DNA of 64,000 bases, taken from Locusta migratoria (Eukaryota; Arthropoda; Insecta; Orthoptera; Acrididae). Numbering within the stretch: position 1 is the stretch's first letter; each line of letters opens with the position of its first letter. Below the pieces are notes generated by a model. It had not been told where the DNA came from. It made no database searches and was given only the letters and a program-made list of their open reading frames with translations. The DNA lies in the NCBI GenBank assembly GCA_026315105.1, contig CM048744.1, forward strand, positions 369,099,159 to 369,163,158. Direction: 5' to 3'. The position numbers and the translations under genes are program-made. This document shows, one piece after another, positions 9,851-20,194 of the stretch.

Positions 9851-11110
9851 CATGTGCCTTGTCAGACCAAAAAAGTCTACCTTCTGAAATTGAGCCCCTT
9901 AAAGCAGTGTTCTACTAGAAGGATATATGACAAGACAGATTGAGAGGGCATTCCAACCAGTCCCTACACCAGCAGTTCCAGAAGCAGAGGAAGAGGAAAC
10001 AAAGAAGACAGCTTGTCTGCCATATGCCGGTTCTATTTCAGCCAAAATCAGCAGGATGCTACGTAAACAGAACATCAAGTGTGTCTTCTGTCTAGCCAGC
10101 AAGATCAGGGGCTTGGTGGGAAATGTAAAAGACGCTCTGGGGTTAAGGAAACTAGGGATTTATAGCATCCCTTGTCAATGAGGAATGTCCTATAGCCAGA
10201 CCATCAGAACGGTGGATATCACGTGCAAGGAGCATCAAAGGCACACCTGAAGTGACGAAATCAGCCGTTGCTGAACACTGTCTGGAGCTGGATCATGTCA
10301 TGAGCTACGATGACACCAAGATTTTGGCACAGACGCCAAGATTCTGGGACAGTGTTATTAAGGAGTCAATAGAAATCAAAGTGGCTGACAATCTCATGAA
10401 CCGAGACACAGGCTACCAGCTAAGTAGAGCCTGGGACCCTGCTCTGGAACTCTCCTCTGAAGGAGCAACGAGGACGGTACCAGTACAACACAGACACAAG
10501 TGATAGAGGCATGGGCATGCAGAATGTTCCCCAAGCAGAGTACCAGGAGGACAGGACTGAAGATACAACGTCCAGGAGCGCCCACAATGTGCGGGGACTG
10601 CAGAGGGAGCACCAGATCGAAGATGAAGCTCTCAGAGGTGGGTACGGTGGGCGCAGATCACATCAGCCAGGATTGCAGCGGACAGAAAATTGAACATCAG
10701 TGCCCCGGAACATCTCAGCGAGCGGGCGCGGACCGCAAACGGAACGCCAGACTGCGGATGGCACGACCAGAGGCGGGTATGGCGGGCGCGGACCACAGAG
10801 GGAGCACCTAGGGCCACTACTGACATCAGCACCCCAGAACACCTCAGCGAGTGGACGCGGACTGCAAACGGAACGCCAGACCGCGGATGGAACGATTAGA
10901 GGTGGGTCTGATGGGCGCTGACCACAGAGGGAGCACCTACAACTGCCAGTGGAGGGGGAAGGTCGCAGACATAAATACTGGATGCGGTCCACTCAGAAGG
11001 CAGTCTCAGATCGCTCCTGATGGAGGTTACGAGTTACGTAGCTGAAATATTGTGTAGAGTAGACAATGGCATCCGGCAGAATACCCGACTACCCATCATG
11101 TCACTAGATC
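9851..11110 (+). mobile_element. Penelope-like element 3' part, right (plus) arm
   Basis: This is an inverted copy of 8505-9850. Plus-strand frames give ACLPYAGSISAKISRMLRKQ, LGLRKLGIYSIPCQ, then after a stop and frameshift CKEHQRHT and VTKSAVAEHCLELDHVMSYD. The last part runs through KILAQTPRFWDSVIKESIEI to SRAWDPALELS, typical of the region after the GIY-YIG domain in Penelope-like proteins. It ends after 'tacccatcatg' near 11100. The two copies differ by scattered substitutions, so the duplication is not brand new or the copies were independent. Confidence 0.85.
10590..10930 (+). repeat. Tandem 60-70 bp units, right arm
   Basis: Inverted counterpart of the array at 8640-9030. Repeats of 'gcgcggaccacagagggagc' and 'catctcagcgagcgggcgcg' occur with several substitutions and small length changes between units. 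Confidence 0.8.
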
Positions 11111-11195
11111 GCCGGGAAAACCTGAAAGTTTGTAAAAAGTGACTGGTGTTGGTAGACTGCTTTCCTGTTTGACGAGTGCTCGTGTGTGGCCGCAG

Positions 11196-11346
11196 GAGCG
11201 TCGGATGCGGGTGTCGGCGAGATGACTGGTCAGGGTCAGCGCGGCATCAGCCCCGGCCGCTCCAAGAAGGCTGGCGGGGGCGGCGGGGGCGGCGACAGCA
11301 GGGGGTCTCGCAGACAGGCGCAGGGCACCGCCTCCAGGGGCGCAGA
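11196..11346 (+). CDS. Possible host exon, Gly/Arg/Ser-rich
   Basis: A 151-bp GC-rich block is preceded by 'gtgtgtggccgcag' (acceptor-like, ending 11195) and followed by 'gtgagt' (donor consensus, 11347-11352). One frame is open throughout: a possible internal Met in GEMTGQGQRGISPGRSKKAG, then a run of seven glycines (about 11274-11295) and DSRGSRRQAQGTASRGAE. In that frame the next codon would be TGA, so splicing at the donor is needed to continue. The basic, glycine-rich composition would suit the disordered tail of an RNA-binding protein, but I do not recognise the gene. A second frame is also open over this block, so it could be non-coding GC-rich DNA. Confidence 0.35.
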
Positions 11347-11760
11347 GTGAGTGCCGCGCTCCGCTCTCTGCTCTCTGCCTGCGTCAGCACAGCCTGCTCA
11401 CATCAACAGCTTACTTATATTACCGATAACAGCCACCATTTATTTACAACTGTAAATATTGTTTACTTAACTACATGTGTCGAGGTTCCCCCTCATCTTC
11501 AGGCTATTCTGACATTACAAAAATTAAAAAAAAGTATTTTTGTATAGTTTTATATTAACAGACATTACCTCACATAGGTTATCTTTTTGTTTTTCAGGGG
11601 TTTATTGCTACGGGCAGCAAGGTTTTCTTAATGTAAAACTATACTACAATACTATCAATAAAATTATTCCTGGTATGAGACTGCGTCGTCATTTTATAAA
11701 CTTTGCAGGCGGCCTTCATCAGGGTCTGTGTCTGACTGCTGAGTATACAATAGCTCGGAG

Positions 11761-11872
11761 TTTATATAGCAGCGGATGAGGGAGAGGAAAGGGACGTTGG
11801 TTTTCCTTTATTGGTGGTTACATTATTGCACGCCATTGGTGGAAAGGGGCAATGATGATTGGTGTTTTAAAG
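11761..11872 (-). promoter_or_regulatory. Promoter-like module, left arm, facing left
   Basis: On the minus strand CCAAT boxes (plus ATTGG at 11810-11814, 11835-11839 and 11868-11872) precede TATATAAA (plus 11761-11768) by about 40-100 bp. Only the sequence pattern supports a promoter. Confidence 0.35.
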
Positions 11873-11950
11873 GCCCGCCGCCGTCTGCGCCAGGCGACAA
11901 GTCAATAGCGGCACGCTACAATCGCTGTCCGTTCTCTCAGGTCCATTCAG

Positions 11951-12158
11951 CCAATAGCAACTTCTAATGTAAAAGCCAATCAAAAACGCCCACTTCGGCC
12001 AATAAAAGGGAAGAATGCTACCTCCAATCATATGAAAAACAAGCCTTTAAAACACCAATCATCATTGTCCCTTTCCACCAATGGTGTGCAATAATGGAAC
12101 CACCAATAAAGGAAAACCAACGCCCCCCATCCTCTCCCTCGTCCGCTGCTATATAAAA
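11951..12158 (+). promoter_or_regulatory. Promoter-like module, right arm, seven CCAAT boxes and TATA
   Basis: CCAAT occurs at 11951, 11976, 11999, 12024, 12055, 12078 and 12103, followed by TATATAAAA at 12150-12158. The spacing resembles a CCAAT/TATA promoter, and any transcript would leave the element to the right, starting shortly before the hammerhead-like motif at 12196. Confidence 0.4.
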
Positions 12159-12396
12159 CCCAAGCTATCGTATATTCAGCCGTCAGACACAGACCCTGAT
12201 GAAGGCCGCCTGCAACAGTGGCCGAAACGTCGGTAAACTTTATAAAATGACGACGCTGTCTTATGCCCGGAAGAATTTTATTGATAGTGACAACAGCCGC
12301 GGAAGCCTACGTTTGCTGATACTAAAATAGTTTTTGTACTTTTGTAACACCAGAATAGCTTGAAGATGAGGCGCTGCGTCGAAATATATAGTTAAG

Positions 12397-13834
12397 AGAA
12401 GCTGGAGGTGAAAATGAGTGGAAATTTTTTTGGGCTCCATCTGAAAGACAAATTTCATCCGTTTCAAAAATGTTTCGTTTATTTGTTTTTAAATAGTTAT
12501 TATAGTCTTAAACGCTATTTGAACAGATGTGTGCACACTGACCGCGCTGATGCTTCAGACAAGGAATGTCAGCATAAAAAATTCCATGCCTGCCACAGTC
12601 ATGGAAACAATAAAGCCAATGTAGAGCGACCTTGCAGATAAAAATTACTTAACAAATGTCTACATGGCCGTACACAAAATCATGATGAGAGTTTCAACAG
12701 CCAGGTGTGGCAACGAGTACCAAAAATAGTGTTGGATGGACATACTCAAAATAGGTGTGATGGGTGCTGATAACTGTTTTAGTAATGCTCTAATTAGCAG
12801 GACATATTAGGCATCCAATCAGAAAATAATATGATAGCTGCTCTGACTGCCATAAATCGTCAGCGACTAGTTGAAGGTGGGGGGGGGGGGGGGCTGTGGA
12901 AGCCATCACTAAAGAGTAAGGAAAAGACTTCTGAAAAAGTATGAAGAAGATAAAGAAGCATCTGGCCAGCAAGATTATGCCACTGGAATGTTCTGAAAGA
13001 AGAATACGATATCAAAAAGACAGTGAATTTCTTTTCTCAGTATCACAAAACTATATTTTCAGATCATTAGGTACATATATCTTCATAATGGTTTTATCTA
13101 TGTTCACCAAATTTCTCCCAATTGAAGAATGAGACAGTATCTTTGTATTATGCCTAATACATTGCAGAAATAACCTAATTTTGTCATTCTGTATATAATT
13201 TAAATGGTAATTTTTAAACAAAATAGTAATGAAGTGTAATAAGGGTTTCTGTATTTCCTCAGATATACTCCAAACTACAAAACAAGAGGCATAATGTGTT
13301 CTTGTCACAGTCTATTATGCTGTTAGACCACCAGAAAATGTTTACAGAATTCGAATGTGTATTATAAAAATATCTATTACGCAAACTATCGTAATTCTTA
13401 AACTATAACAGATACTTCTTTAAATTTCCTATTACAGCTTGAATTAATGTCATTCACTGTTGGTACAAAAATCACAACTTCCTCCGCACTGTAAATCAAG
13501 ATTAATGTGCGCCGAAAGCAAGGTGTGAAAATGCAGACTGTTCACGTCCAGATCATATTAAATAAACAATATTCACAGTTGATTGGTAGAGGTGAAATAA
13601 GTCACCTGTTAATTATTTACACACAATAACGGTCGAAAAGCAGTCATTGTGTCCCATTAAATGTAACATCCTAAGAAAGCAACCAAATAACATCGTGAAA
13701 TTTTAGAAATTCAGATTAGTATACAGTCTTAGAAGTTTACGATTCATCCTAGATTCATTGTTGGAACAGTGCATACGGAGCACATGACCCGAGTACATTT
13801 AGAGATCAATAGTTCAAGCGGTGCTGAGGTATCA
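12397..13834. other. No gene recognised
   Basis: AT-rich DNA with short ORFs only. A G-homopolymer of about 15 lies at 12879-12893. I see no repeat family I can name. Confidence 0.4.
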
Positions 13835-14110
13835 GTTGTCAATCCGTATCAGGACGCGTTGTAGCCTCGATTGGTAGCAATGGAGGCGTTGAGTCCGGCA
13901 TCCAGCCGATCATACAGAAAGCGAATGCTGTCTTGGGATGCATTACTAGACGTCTGCTTGACCTTTTCACGTATTTCTGCGAGAGTTGCAGGTTGATGAG
14001 TCAAACGTGTCAGTTGTCGTACGATTATAACTCACACGTGCTCGACTGGAGACAAGTCCGGAGATCTGGTCAGAGCACGTTGAGTATGTGTGTGTAGGCG
14101 AGTATTACCA
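13835..14110 (-). pseudogene. Tc1-like transposase C-terminal fragment
   Basis: Read on the minus strand with one or two frame changes it gives SPDLSPVEHVW, VRQLTRLTHQPATLAEIREK, SSNASQDSIRFLYDRLDAGL and ASIATNRGYN. This is the region around and after the last catalytic acidic residue of Tc1-like transposases (SPDLSPIEHVWD in intact members). The rest of the transposase is not found next to it. It is from a different Tc1 lineage than 14721-15481. Confidence 0.7.
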
Positions 14111-14720
14111 ACACCCCGACAGAGAAGGCCGCGGTGCGCTCGTGCCACGTCACACAAAACAGGCAGCTATCGCGTATCTGAGTGGCTGGCCGCTGGAGCA
14201 CAACCCGTGTAGGCCCTATGGCCAGCCATGGAGGGATTTTGAGGTTTGTTTTGAGACGCCATGATCGGCTTCATCTGAACTCTTGTGTCGGGAGAGTATA
14301 ACTGGGAATGGCTGCTCATGTGACTTAAAAGGTCCCATATTCGTTAGATCCCTGTGGATGCTATCTGTAGGAAATGGAAGGGAAAACTGTCTGGGTTGAT
14401 TGCAAGTAATGGGAGGGTCACTGTCACAAATCTTAAAATAACAGTGGTTATGCCTTTTTCAGGATTGGGGCGGGGGGGGGGGGAGGGCAGAAAACCAGTT
14501 TTAAGAGGGCTTGGAAGGCACAGTTTAAGAAAACAGATAAATAGATATTAGCAAACAATGTTTAACAGAAATGGGTAGTAAATCTTTATCCAGCTTTATG
14601 CAATATCATTTATCTTTATTACATAAGGGCATTCCATGACTGAAAAATAAACTTGATAAATGTTTACAAATGAATACAAATTCATGAAACAGATAGTAAA
14701 CTTGATAAATTACAAATTAT
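14111..14720. other. No gene; GC-rich patch possibly MITE-related
   Basis: At 14120-14240 the phrase 'gagtggctggccgctggagc' resembles the middle of the MITE at 19744-19940, but I cannot see matching ends. Beyond it the sequence is AT-rich with a G-run near 14467-14483. Confidence 0.3.
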
Positions 14721-15481
14721 ACTACTGGCCATTAAAATTGCTACACCAAGAAGAAATGCAGAAGATAAACGGGTATTCATTGGACAAATATATTTTACTA
14801 GAACTGACATGTGATTACATTTTCACGCAATTTGGATGTATAGATCCTGAGAAATCAGTACCCAGAACAACGACATCTGGCAGTAATAACGGCCTTGATA
14901 CGCGTAGGCATTGAGTCAAACAGAACTTGTATGTCGTGTACAGGTACAGATGACCATGCAGCTTCAACACGATACCACAGTTCATCAAGAGTAGTGGCTA
15001 GCGTATTGTGATGAGCCAGTTGCTCGGCCACCATGGACCAGATGTTTTAAATTGGTGAGAGATCTGGAGAATGTGCTGGCCAGGGCAGCATTTTTCGTAC
15101 CCAGAAAGGCCCGTACAGGGCCTGTAACATGTTGTCGTGCATTATCCTGCTGAAATGTAGGGTTTCATAGGGATCGAATGAAGGGTAGAGCAACGGGTTG
15201 TAACACATCTGAAATGTAACAGCAACTGTTCAAAGTGCCGTCGATGCGAACTAGAGTATACACGCCAGTATACCGATGACGAATACACGCTTCCAATGTG
15301 CGTTCATCTCGATGTCGCCAAAAACGGATGCGACAATCACGATGTTGTAAACAGAACCTGGATTCGTCCGGAAAAATGACGTTTTGCCATTCGTGCACCC
15401 AGGTTCGTCGTTGCGTACTCCATCGCTTGCGCTCCTGTCTGTGATTTGGCGTCAAGGGTAACCGCAGCCATGGGATATTGT
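14721..15481 (-). mobile_element. Tc1-like DNA transposon, internally deleted
   Basis: The end 'ctactggccattaaaattgc' at 14721 is the terminal repeat of a Tc1-like family I know from grasshopper genomes. Minus-strand frames give, from 15455 downward, QERKRWSTQRRTWVHEWQNV then IFPDESRFCLQHRD (first catalytic D), RERTLEACIRHRYTG-like sequence and RIDGTLNSCCYISDVLQPVA. Between 15150 and 15040 lie decayed stretches near the second and third acidic residues. Compared with the family, a block after RHRYTGV is missing and the 5' half is absent. It is fused at 15482 to a LINE fragment. Confidence 0.85.
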
Positions 15482-15823
15482 CTGGTTGACTGACGGGTCG
15501 AAATCAGAACAAGGTGTTGGGGCCGGTGTATACGGGGTGCAGCCAAGACTGGAGGGCGTCATCTCTCTAGGGAAACTGGCCTCAGTATTCCAGGCCGAAA
15601 TCACTGCCATCAGGGCATGTGTGGATGAGAATTTGCGTAGGTGCTACAAAGATCGTAGCATCTATATCTATTCAGACAGCCAGGCAGCCCTGAGATCACT
15701 GGCAGATCCTACAACAAGGTCTAATATTGTTGCAGAATGTCACAGGGTTCTGGTGGAGCTAGGGGAAAGCAATAGAGTAAACCTATTGTGGGTCCTTGGC
15801 CATTCTCTAATAGCGCGCTGGTA
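15482..15823 (+). mobile_element. LINE ORF2 RNase H fragment
   Basis: The frame LTDGSKSEQGVGAGVYGVQP, SVFQAEITAIRACVDENLRR, IYIYSDSQAALRSL, VNLLWVLGH is an RNase H domain. Its acidic residues are D in TDGS, E in QAEI and D in YSDSQ; the last part is lost after LGHS. This domain marks I/R1/LOA-type LINEs. The stretch from 15598 matches 25681 onward almost base for base, so both are from one family. Both ends are truncated and it directly adjoins Tc1 sequence. Confidence 0.85.
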
Positions 15824-16070
15824 AAACAATTTAAAAACCATTAGCTGGGTAAAGCCAGCTGCACTTATTATGCATCACTTAAAATACAGTTAACATGCCT
15901 TAGAATAACTCCTTAGTTGGTCTAAATAAAATCAAGAAAAGTAGCTTACTTTTAAACACACTGTATGTCGTGTTATGTTAACAATCTGTAACAGAATTAA
16001 AATAAACCATTGCTTACTACCTCTCTGTGAGCATAACGTTTTCTAATACAAATAAAAAAGGTTTCGTGCT

Positions 16071-16271
16071 GCCGGCCGCGGTGGCCGAGGGGACTGAGGC
16101 GCTCCAGTCACGGTCTGCACGGCCACTACGGTCGGGGGTTCGAATCCCCCCTCGGGCATGGATATTTGTGCCGTCCTTAGGATTAGCTAGTTCATAAGTA
16201 GTTTGTAAGTTTAGGGACTGATGACCACGTAGTTAAGTCCCATACGCTATACAAACATTTGAACATTTTTT
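16071..16271 (+). mobile_element. Full-length SINE, class II tRNA head
   Basis: GCCGGCCGCGGTGGCCGAGG head, B box GGTTCGAATCC, tail through 'aagtagtttgtaagtttag' to 'acaaacatttgaac'. An 11-bp TSD 'ggtttcgtgct' flanks it (16060-16070 and 16272-16282). Confidence 0.95.
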
Positions 16272-16282
16272 GGTTTCGTGCT

Positions 16283-17550
16283 TAACATTACAGAAAGTTG
16301 CTCGATTTTCGCGCCCATACTTGGCGTCTGGAATTTACAAGCCACCTTTTACGCCGATCTATGTTTGAAGGAAACCGATAAAACTTATAGCGACTATGTC
16401 TGCTATTATGTGAGCTGTTTGGTGCAGCACAACCAACCATTTCTCACTGCGAAACAATACAGTCACAAAATATTCGCTGATTCACTTCTCTACAACATAC
16501 AAATCATACAACACTGTCGTCGGATTGGGATTCAAAATGGCGGATTGTTCAGCTCGGTATGTCTAGTGCTATAAGTTCCATTGCTACGTCATCGCGGCGT
16601 TGTGTCCGTCTCGCTTTTAGCGCTCGTATAGAACAGCCGTTAGTCTAGTGATGGAAACCTCCTAAAAACCACATTCAAGCCGACTTGCACACCAGGCTGA
16701 TTCGATCCGATGTCGACGCGCCTCCCCGAAACCCGCAAGTGGCGTACTAGCAAGAGCAGTTAATCGGATTGATTGGTTGTTTCATGAGCGTACGTATATC
16801 AAACACTTAACGCTCATCGATAGAACTGGATTCACTATACACGTGTGCTGGCTACAACGATATCCTCTTGACTAACGTTGGGTACGGATAAGTGGTGATG
16901 TCAAGACGCCAGTGATGGCACTTGACACCTTGGTTGTCTGCGACCGGTCAAAAGGCGTTTTGTGACTGGAGCACCAGGCAGCAGTCCGCGGTCAACATCG
17001 TATCGCGTAAGCGGTCGTATCGATCGCGTGCCGGCCTCGCTGTCCCGGCATGCAAATGACGCTGTCCGTGGTCAGGGTGACGCAATGTTGACACACTGAC
17101 ACAGACGCCACGTGCCGCAGACCCAATCCCTGCCCTCTTCACTCTCCTGTCAACCTATTGGACCGAACTACTATAGTTATCACTCCCAATACTTACAAAC
17201 TACTTAAACTAACTTACACTAACAAGGAAACATCATCAACACGACCTGATATTTTCTTGGGAGAAAATACATGAGGTAGATATTATAACATTTATATGCT
17301 ATTTAAGTAATTACTGTTCATTCTACCACTTTCAAACAGAATACTCATCTTTTCAACATTGCGATGTATGGGGGTTCTGCTCGCTGCAACATTAATCTCC
17401 TGGGGCGTCGTGGTAGAAATAAATACTCGTAGGTACAATTTTTCACTTCTTCTTTAATTTGAATCAAACAACTTCTCCACCAAAACATTACTTCAAATTC
17501 AAAACAATGCCAGAGAACTTAGCCGACAGTAGTTACATTTAAAAACAACA
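16283..17550. other. No gene recognised
   Basis: The part at 16880-17150 is GC-rich with overlapping short ORFs on both strands; the rest is mixed. I see no splice-bounded coding region or named repeat. Confidence 0.4.
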
Positions 17551-17551
17551 G

Positions 17552-17770
17552 TCGGCAGCGGTGGCCGCGGGGACTGAGGCGCTTCAGTCACGGTCTGCAC
17601 GGCCACTACGGTCGGGGGTTCGAATCCCCCCTCGGGCATGGATATTTGTGCCGTCCTTAGTTGTAGCTAGTTCATAAGTAGTTTGTAAGTTTAGGGACTG
17701 ATGACCCCGTAGTTAAGTCCCATAGACTCTACAAACATTTGAACACATTATACAAACATTTGAACATTTG
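17552..17770 (+). mobile_element. Full-length SINE with duplicated tail
   Basis: The head is 'tcggcagcggtggccgcggg', with B box GGTTCGAATCC. The tail ends with 'acaaacatttgaac' repeated twice (about 17742 and 17756), a small terminal duplication. TSD 'aaaaacaacag' is at 17541-17551 and 17771-17781. Confidence 0.95.
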
Positions 17771-17781
17771 AAAAACAACAG

Positions 17782-18598
17782 ACTGACATAGCTTCCAGAG
17801 CACTTGACAAACGACTGAAACTCGAACTCCCCCACGCAAGGCGGTGAGGCAAATATATATAACATCGACAATAATGACGTTGCATTATCCATTTTTCATA
17901 ACAATTGAATATACTAATTTACAATTAAGGTACATACAAATAAAACATTTCATGTATACAAGAATAATCAGAATATAAAATGAAAACTATGCATTCAATA
18001 ATTTTAGATGGCACCTATCTTTTTAAGTTTTAATCACGCTACTTTTTGTTTGACAACAAACCAAAATGTTAAATGTCCATTAATTAGTTAACGAGTACAT
18101 CATACATGTTCCTAACATATATTGAACTATCAATTATCTTGGCAATTCTCAAAATAATTTCAAAATCTCACGTCAGTCAATATATACAAAGAATTATAAT
18201 ATTTAAATCTCGACTACTAAATTAATTAACACAATTAGCTGGTCTATACAACTTGTTTATGACCCTAACCTATACCCAATGCTTTTTATTTTCATTTCTT
18301 TTTGTTTTTCACAAAAGTTTTTACAATTCATCTGTTTAAGTCTTTAAATAAAATGACGAAACTATTTTTTATCGAAGTGTCTGGAAAGTATCTAAACGAA
18401 TCTCTTAATTAATGAAATATATCACTTGTTTTAATCACAGTATCACCGAGACACTGTCCTACACTGATTCCTAGGCTGGCTATTTCGTTTGTAACTTCAC
18501 ACGCAAAATGGATCACTATTGAACCACACGATTCCGGATCCGACGCAGACGGTATCGTACGGTAACATAGAGATGAGAGGGCCAGCAGTATCGTCACA
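17782..18598. other. AT-rich, no gene recognised
   Basis: Strongly AT-rich between about 17860 and 18420. Only short shadow ORFs are present. Confidence 0.4.
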
Positions 18599-19662
18599 AT
18601 ATCAACCCTAGAAATCGATATCACGTGAAAATTTGGGCCTTTATTCAGATACTACGCAGTTTCGGCCTCCTCCTAAGTACAGCCTTTAAACATTCGCGCG
18701 CTCGGGTTGTTCCTCGATCGGCCCGCTTCACTGCGGCCGCTTAATGCCCGAACGTCTGGTACTGTGAGCAGAGTCTAGTGAGAAGTTTGTGTTCGCGATG
18801 TAAATTAACCCACGTGCGACGTCTCCAGGAGCGATATGGAATGATGACTAATCTGCAACGATTGCATGTCAAAGAATTAGAGCTCTTTAAAGTCGTCACC
18901 GGTAAGTTTGCAGTTATCAGACGTACTATACACGGTAAAAGAAAATACATGGCGCTTTTATGCTTTTCCTTATATCTTTCAACTGCGTTGCAGATATCAT
19001 AGACAACTGCACTGATGAAGACGTGCTGGATATAAAAGAACATAAGGGGTTGACGTTCGGTGTTGGTTTACAACAGGATGACGTCGACGATAACGACGCT
19101 GCCATTTCACTACCGTCAGATTCGTCGAGCATTTTCATTGCTTTCAGCAAAGCTTGGGCGTGGAATTGAGATCGTCAGTGATGATGAAAGCTGCTTTGAT
19201 GATTTTAGATCGTCGAATACCACTTTGCCCGTCTCCGTAACAGAAGAATATATGGAACGTGCCTTTTTCATTTTATACAGCGCGTCACAACTGCAGTGGA
19301 AACGAATTAGACGGTTTTCCAGCAAGCAGTGTAACGAAATTTAATTGTCAATACCTTTTATGCACATCATTTTGTTATATGTAAAGCTGACATTATTGGA
19401 GTACGTATATTTCATTATGTAATATTATTTCTTCTTCCACTTCCCTAGATCTTCAAATTTCACATTTCGGGGACTTGCTGTTGTCCCTTCATTGCACAGC
19501 ACTTCGCGTTCGGGCATTAAGCGGCTGTAGTGAAGCGGGCCGAGTGAGGGCCAACCCGAGCGCACGTATGTTTAAAAGCTGTTCTTTGAGGAGGCCGTAA
19601 CTGCATAGTATCTGAATAATGGCCCAAATTTTCACGTGATACCGATTTCTGGGGTTGATATC
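18599..19662. mobile_element. TIR element (about 155-bp arms) carrying a gene-like segment
   Basis: The left arm (18599-18753) and right arm (19508-19662) are inverted copies starting 'atatcaaccctagaaatcg'. They share 'tatcacgtgaaaatttgggc', 'cggcccgcttcact' and 'cgcttaatgcccgaacg'. I estimate about 85-90% identity by eye. The 754-bp interior holds no transposase I recognise but contains an exon-intron-exon reading frame (18839-19169) and more open frame downstream. The layout resembles a non-autonomous DNA transposon that has picked up part of a gene. Confidence 0.75.
18839..19169 (+). CDS. Two-exon coding segment inside the TIR element
   Basis: Exon A starts at a tandem ATG ATG (18839), though the frame is open upstream to at least 18778, and ends at 18901. 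A donor 'ggtaagt' and an acceptor 'ctttcaactgcgttgcag' bound a 92-bp intron (18902-18993). Joining them keeps frame: ...ELELFKVVT then DIIDNCTDEDVLDIKEHKG, LTFGVGLQQDDVDDNDAAIS, SIFIAFSKAWAWN, stop at 19167-19169. A shift near 19150 would continue into GRGIEIVSDDESCFDDFRSS and EEYMERAFFILYSASQLQWK to a stop near 19342, so the original protein may have been longer and is now broken. Predicted segment: about 78 residues, acidic in the middle, no membrane segment or known domain. Product unknown. Confidence 0.45.
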
Positions 19663-19719
19663 TAGCTCATGTATTATTTTCTCAAGAAAATATGAGGTAG
19701 AGTTGATGATGTTACCTTG

Positions 19720-20036
19720 TAAGCACAACACACTCACCCGTGCCAACACCGCCTAGAAGACAAGGCCTGACAACTGGCCGTGTCGACGTCACACCAAGAG
19801 GCGGCGGCTGCCAGCTGACTGGCTGGCCGCTGGGGCACGCCCACCGCCTCGTAGCCGCCGGCCACTCAGCTTGCGTTCGCGGCCTCTCGGTGGAACGTAG
19901 GCACAGCCAGTTGTAAGGCCTCGTCTTCTAGGCGGTGTTGCCCATGTCCGAGGGAAAACTCGAACCTCCGACGGCGAGCGACCGCGCGCTCCGCAGCAAG
20001 GCGCCTTATACCGCTCGGCAACTTCACCGCGGCTTA
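19720..20036 (-). mobile_element. SINE interrupted by a MITE
   Basis: The tail side 'aagcacaacacactcaccc' (before 19744) and the head side 'cgagggaaaactcgaacctc' to 'caccgcggc' (19946-20036) are parts of one minus-strand SINE. They are separated by the hairpin MITE at 19744-19940. The short repeat 'cccgtgcc'/'cccatgtcc' around the MITE may be its TSD with substitutions. Confidence 0.8.
19744..19940. mobile_element. 197-bp MITE, TIR starting CAACACCGCCTAGAAGAC
   Basis: The ends 'caacaccgcctagaagacaa' and its complement near 'cgtcttctaggcggtgttg' pair over about 35 bp, and the GC-rich middle also folds. A second, independent copy of the family is at 57161-57366. No coding capacity. Confidence 0.85.
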
Positions 20037-20194
20037 CGCGATACCGACACCTTGAAATGTACTACGGGCACAACGACTAAGGCAGGTGTAAGTTTCTGCA
20101 AGTTCCTGGAACATTAAAACTTAAGGTTTGTCTGAGACCCTAACTAAGGCTGTGCTATTATGGCCAAATTATGTTTTCATCACTAACACCTATA

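Larger units (their letters stand above)
11465..12396. mobile_element. 932-bp inverted-repeat element with outward CCAAT/TATA modules
   Basis: Its ends are 'acttaactacatgtgtcg' (11465) and the inverted form ending at 12396. The arms, about 350-400 bp each, share 'ctcatcttcaagctattctg', 'gacacagaccctgatgaagg' and 'ggaaaaccaacgtccc'-type blocks in inverse orientation. No transposase is encoded. The right arm keeps CTGATGA...GTGGCC-GAAAC (12196-12228). In the left arm the GTGGCCGAAAC part is deleted ('ctttgcaggcggccttcatc'). Confidence 0.8.

Noticed and set aside
14120..14240. Third copy of the CGCCTAGA MITE
   Set aside because: Only a middle phrase resembles the family; the terminal repeats are not visible.
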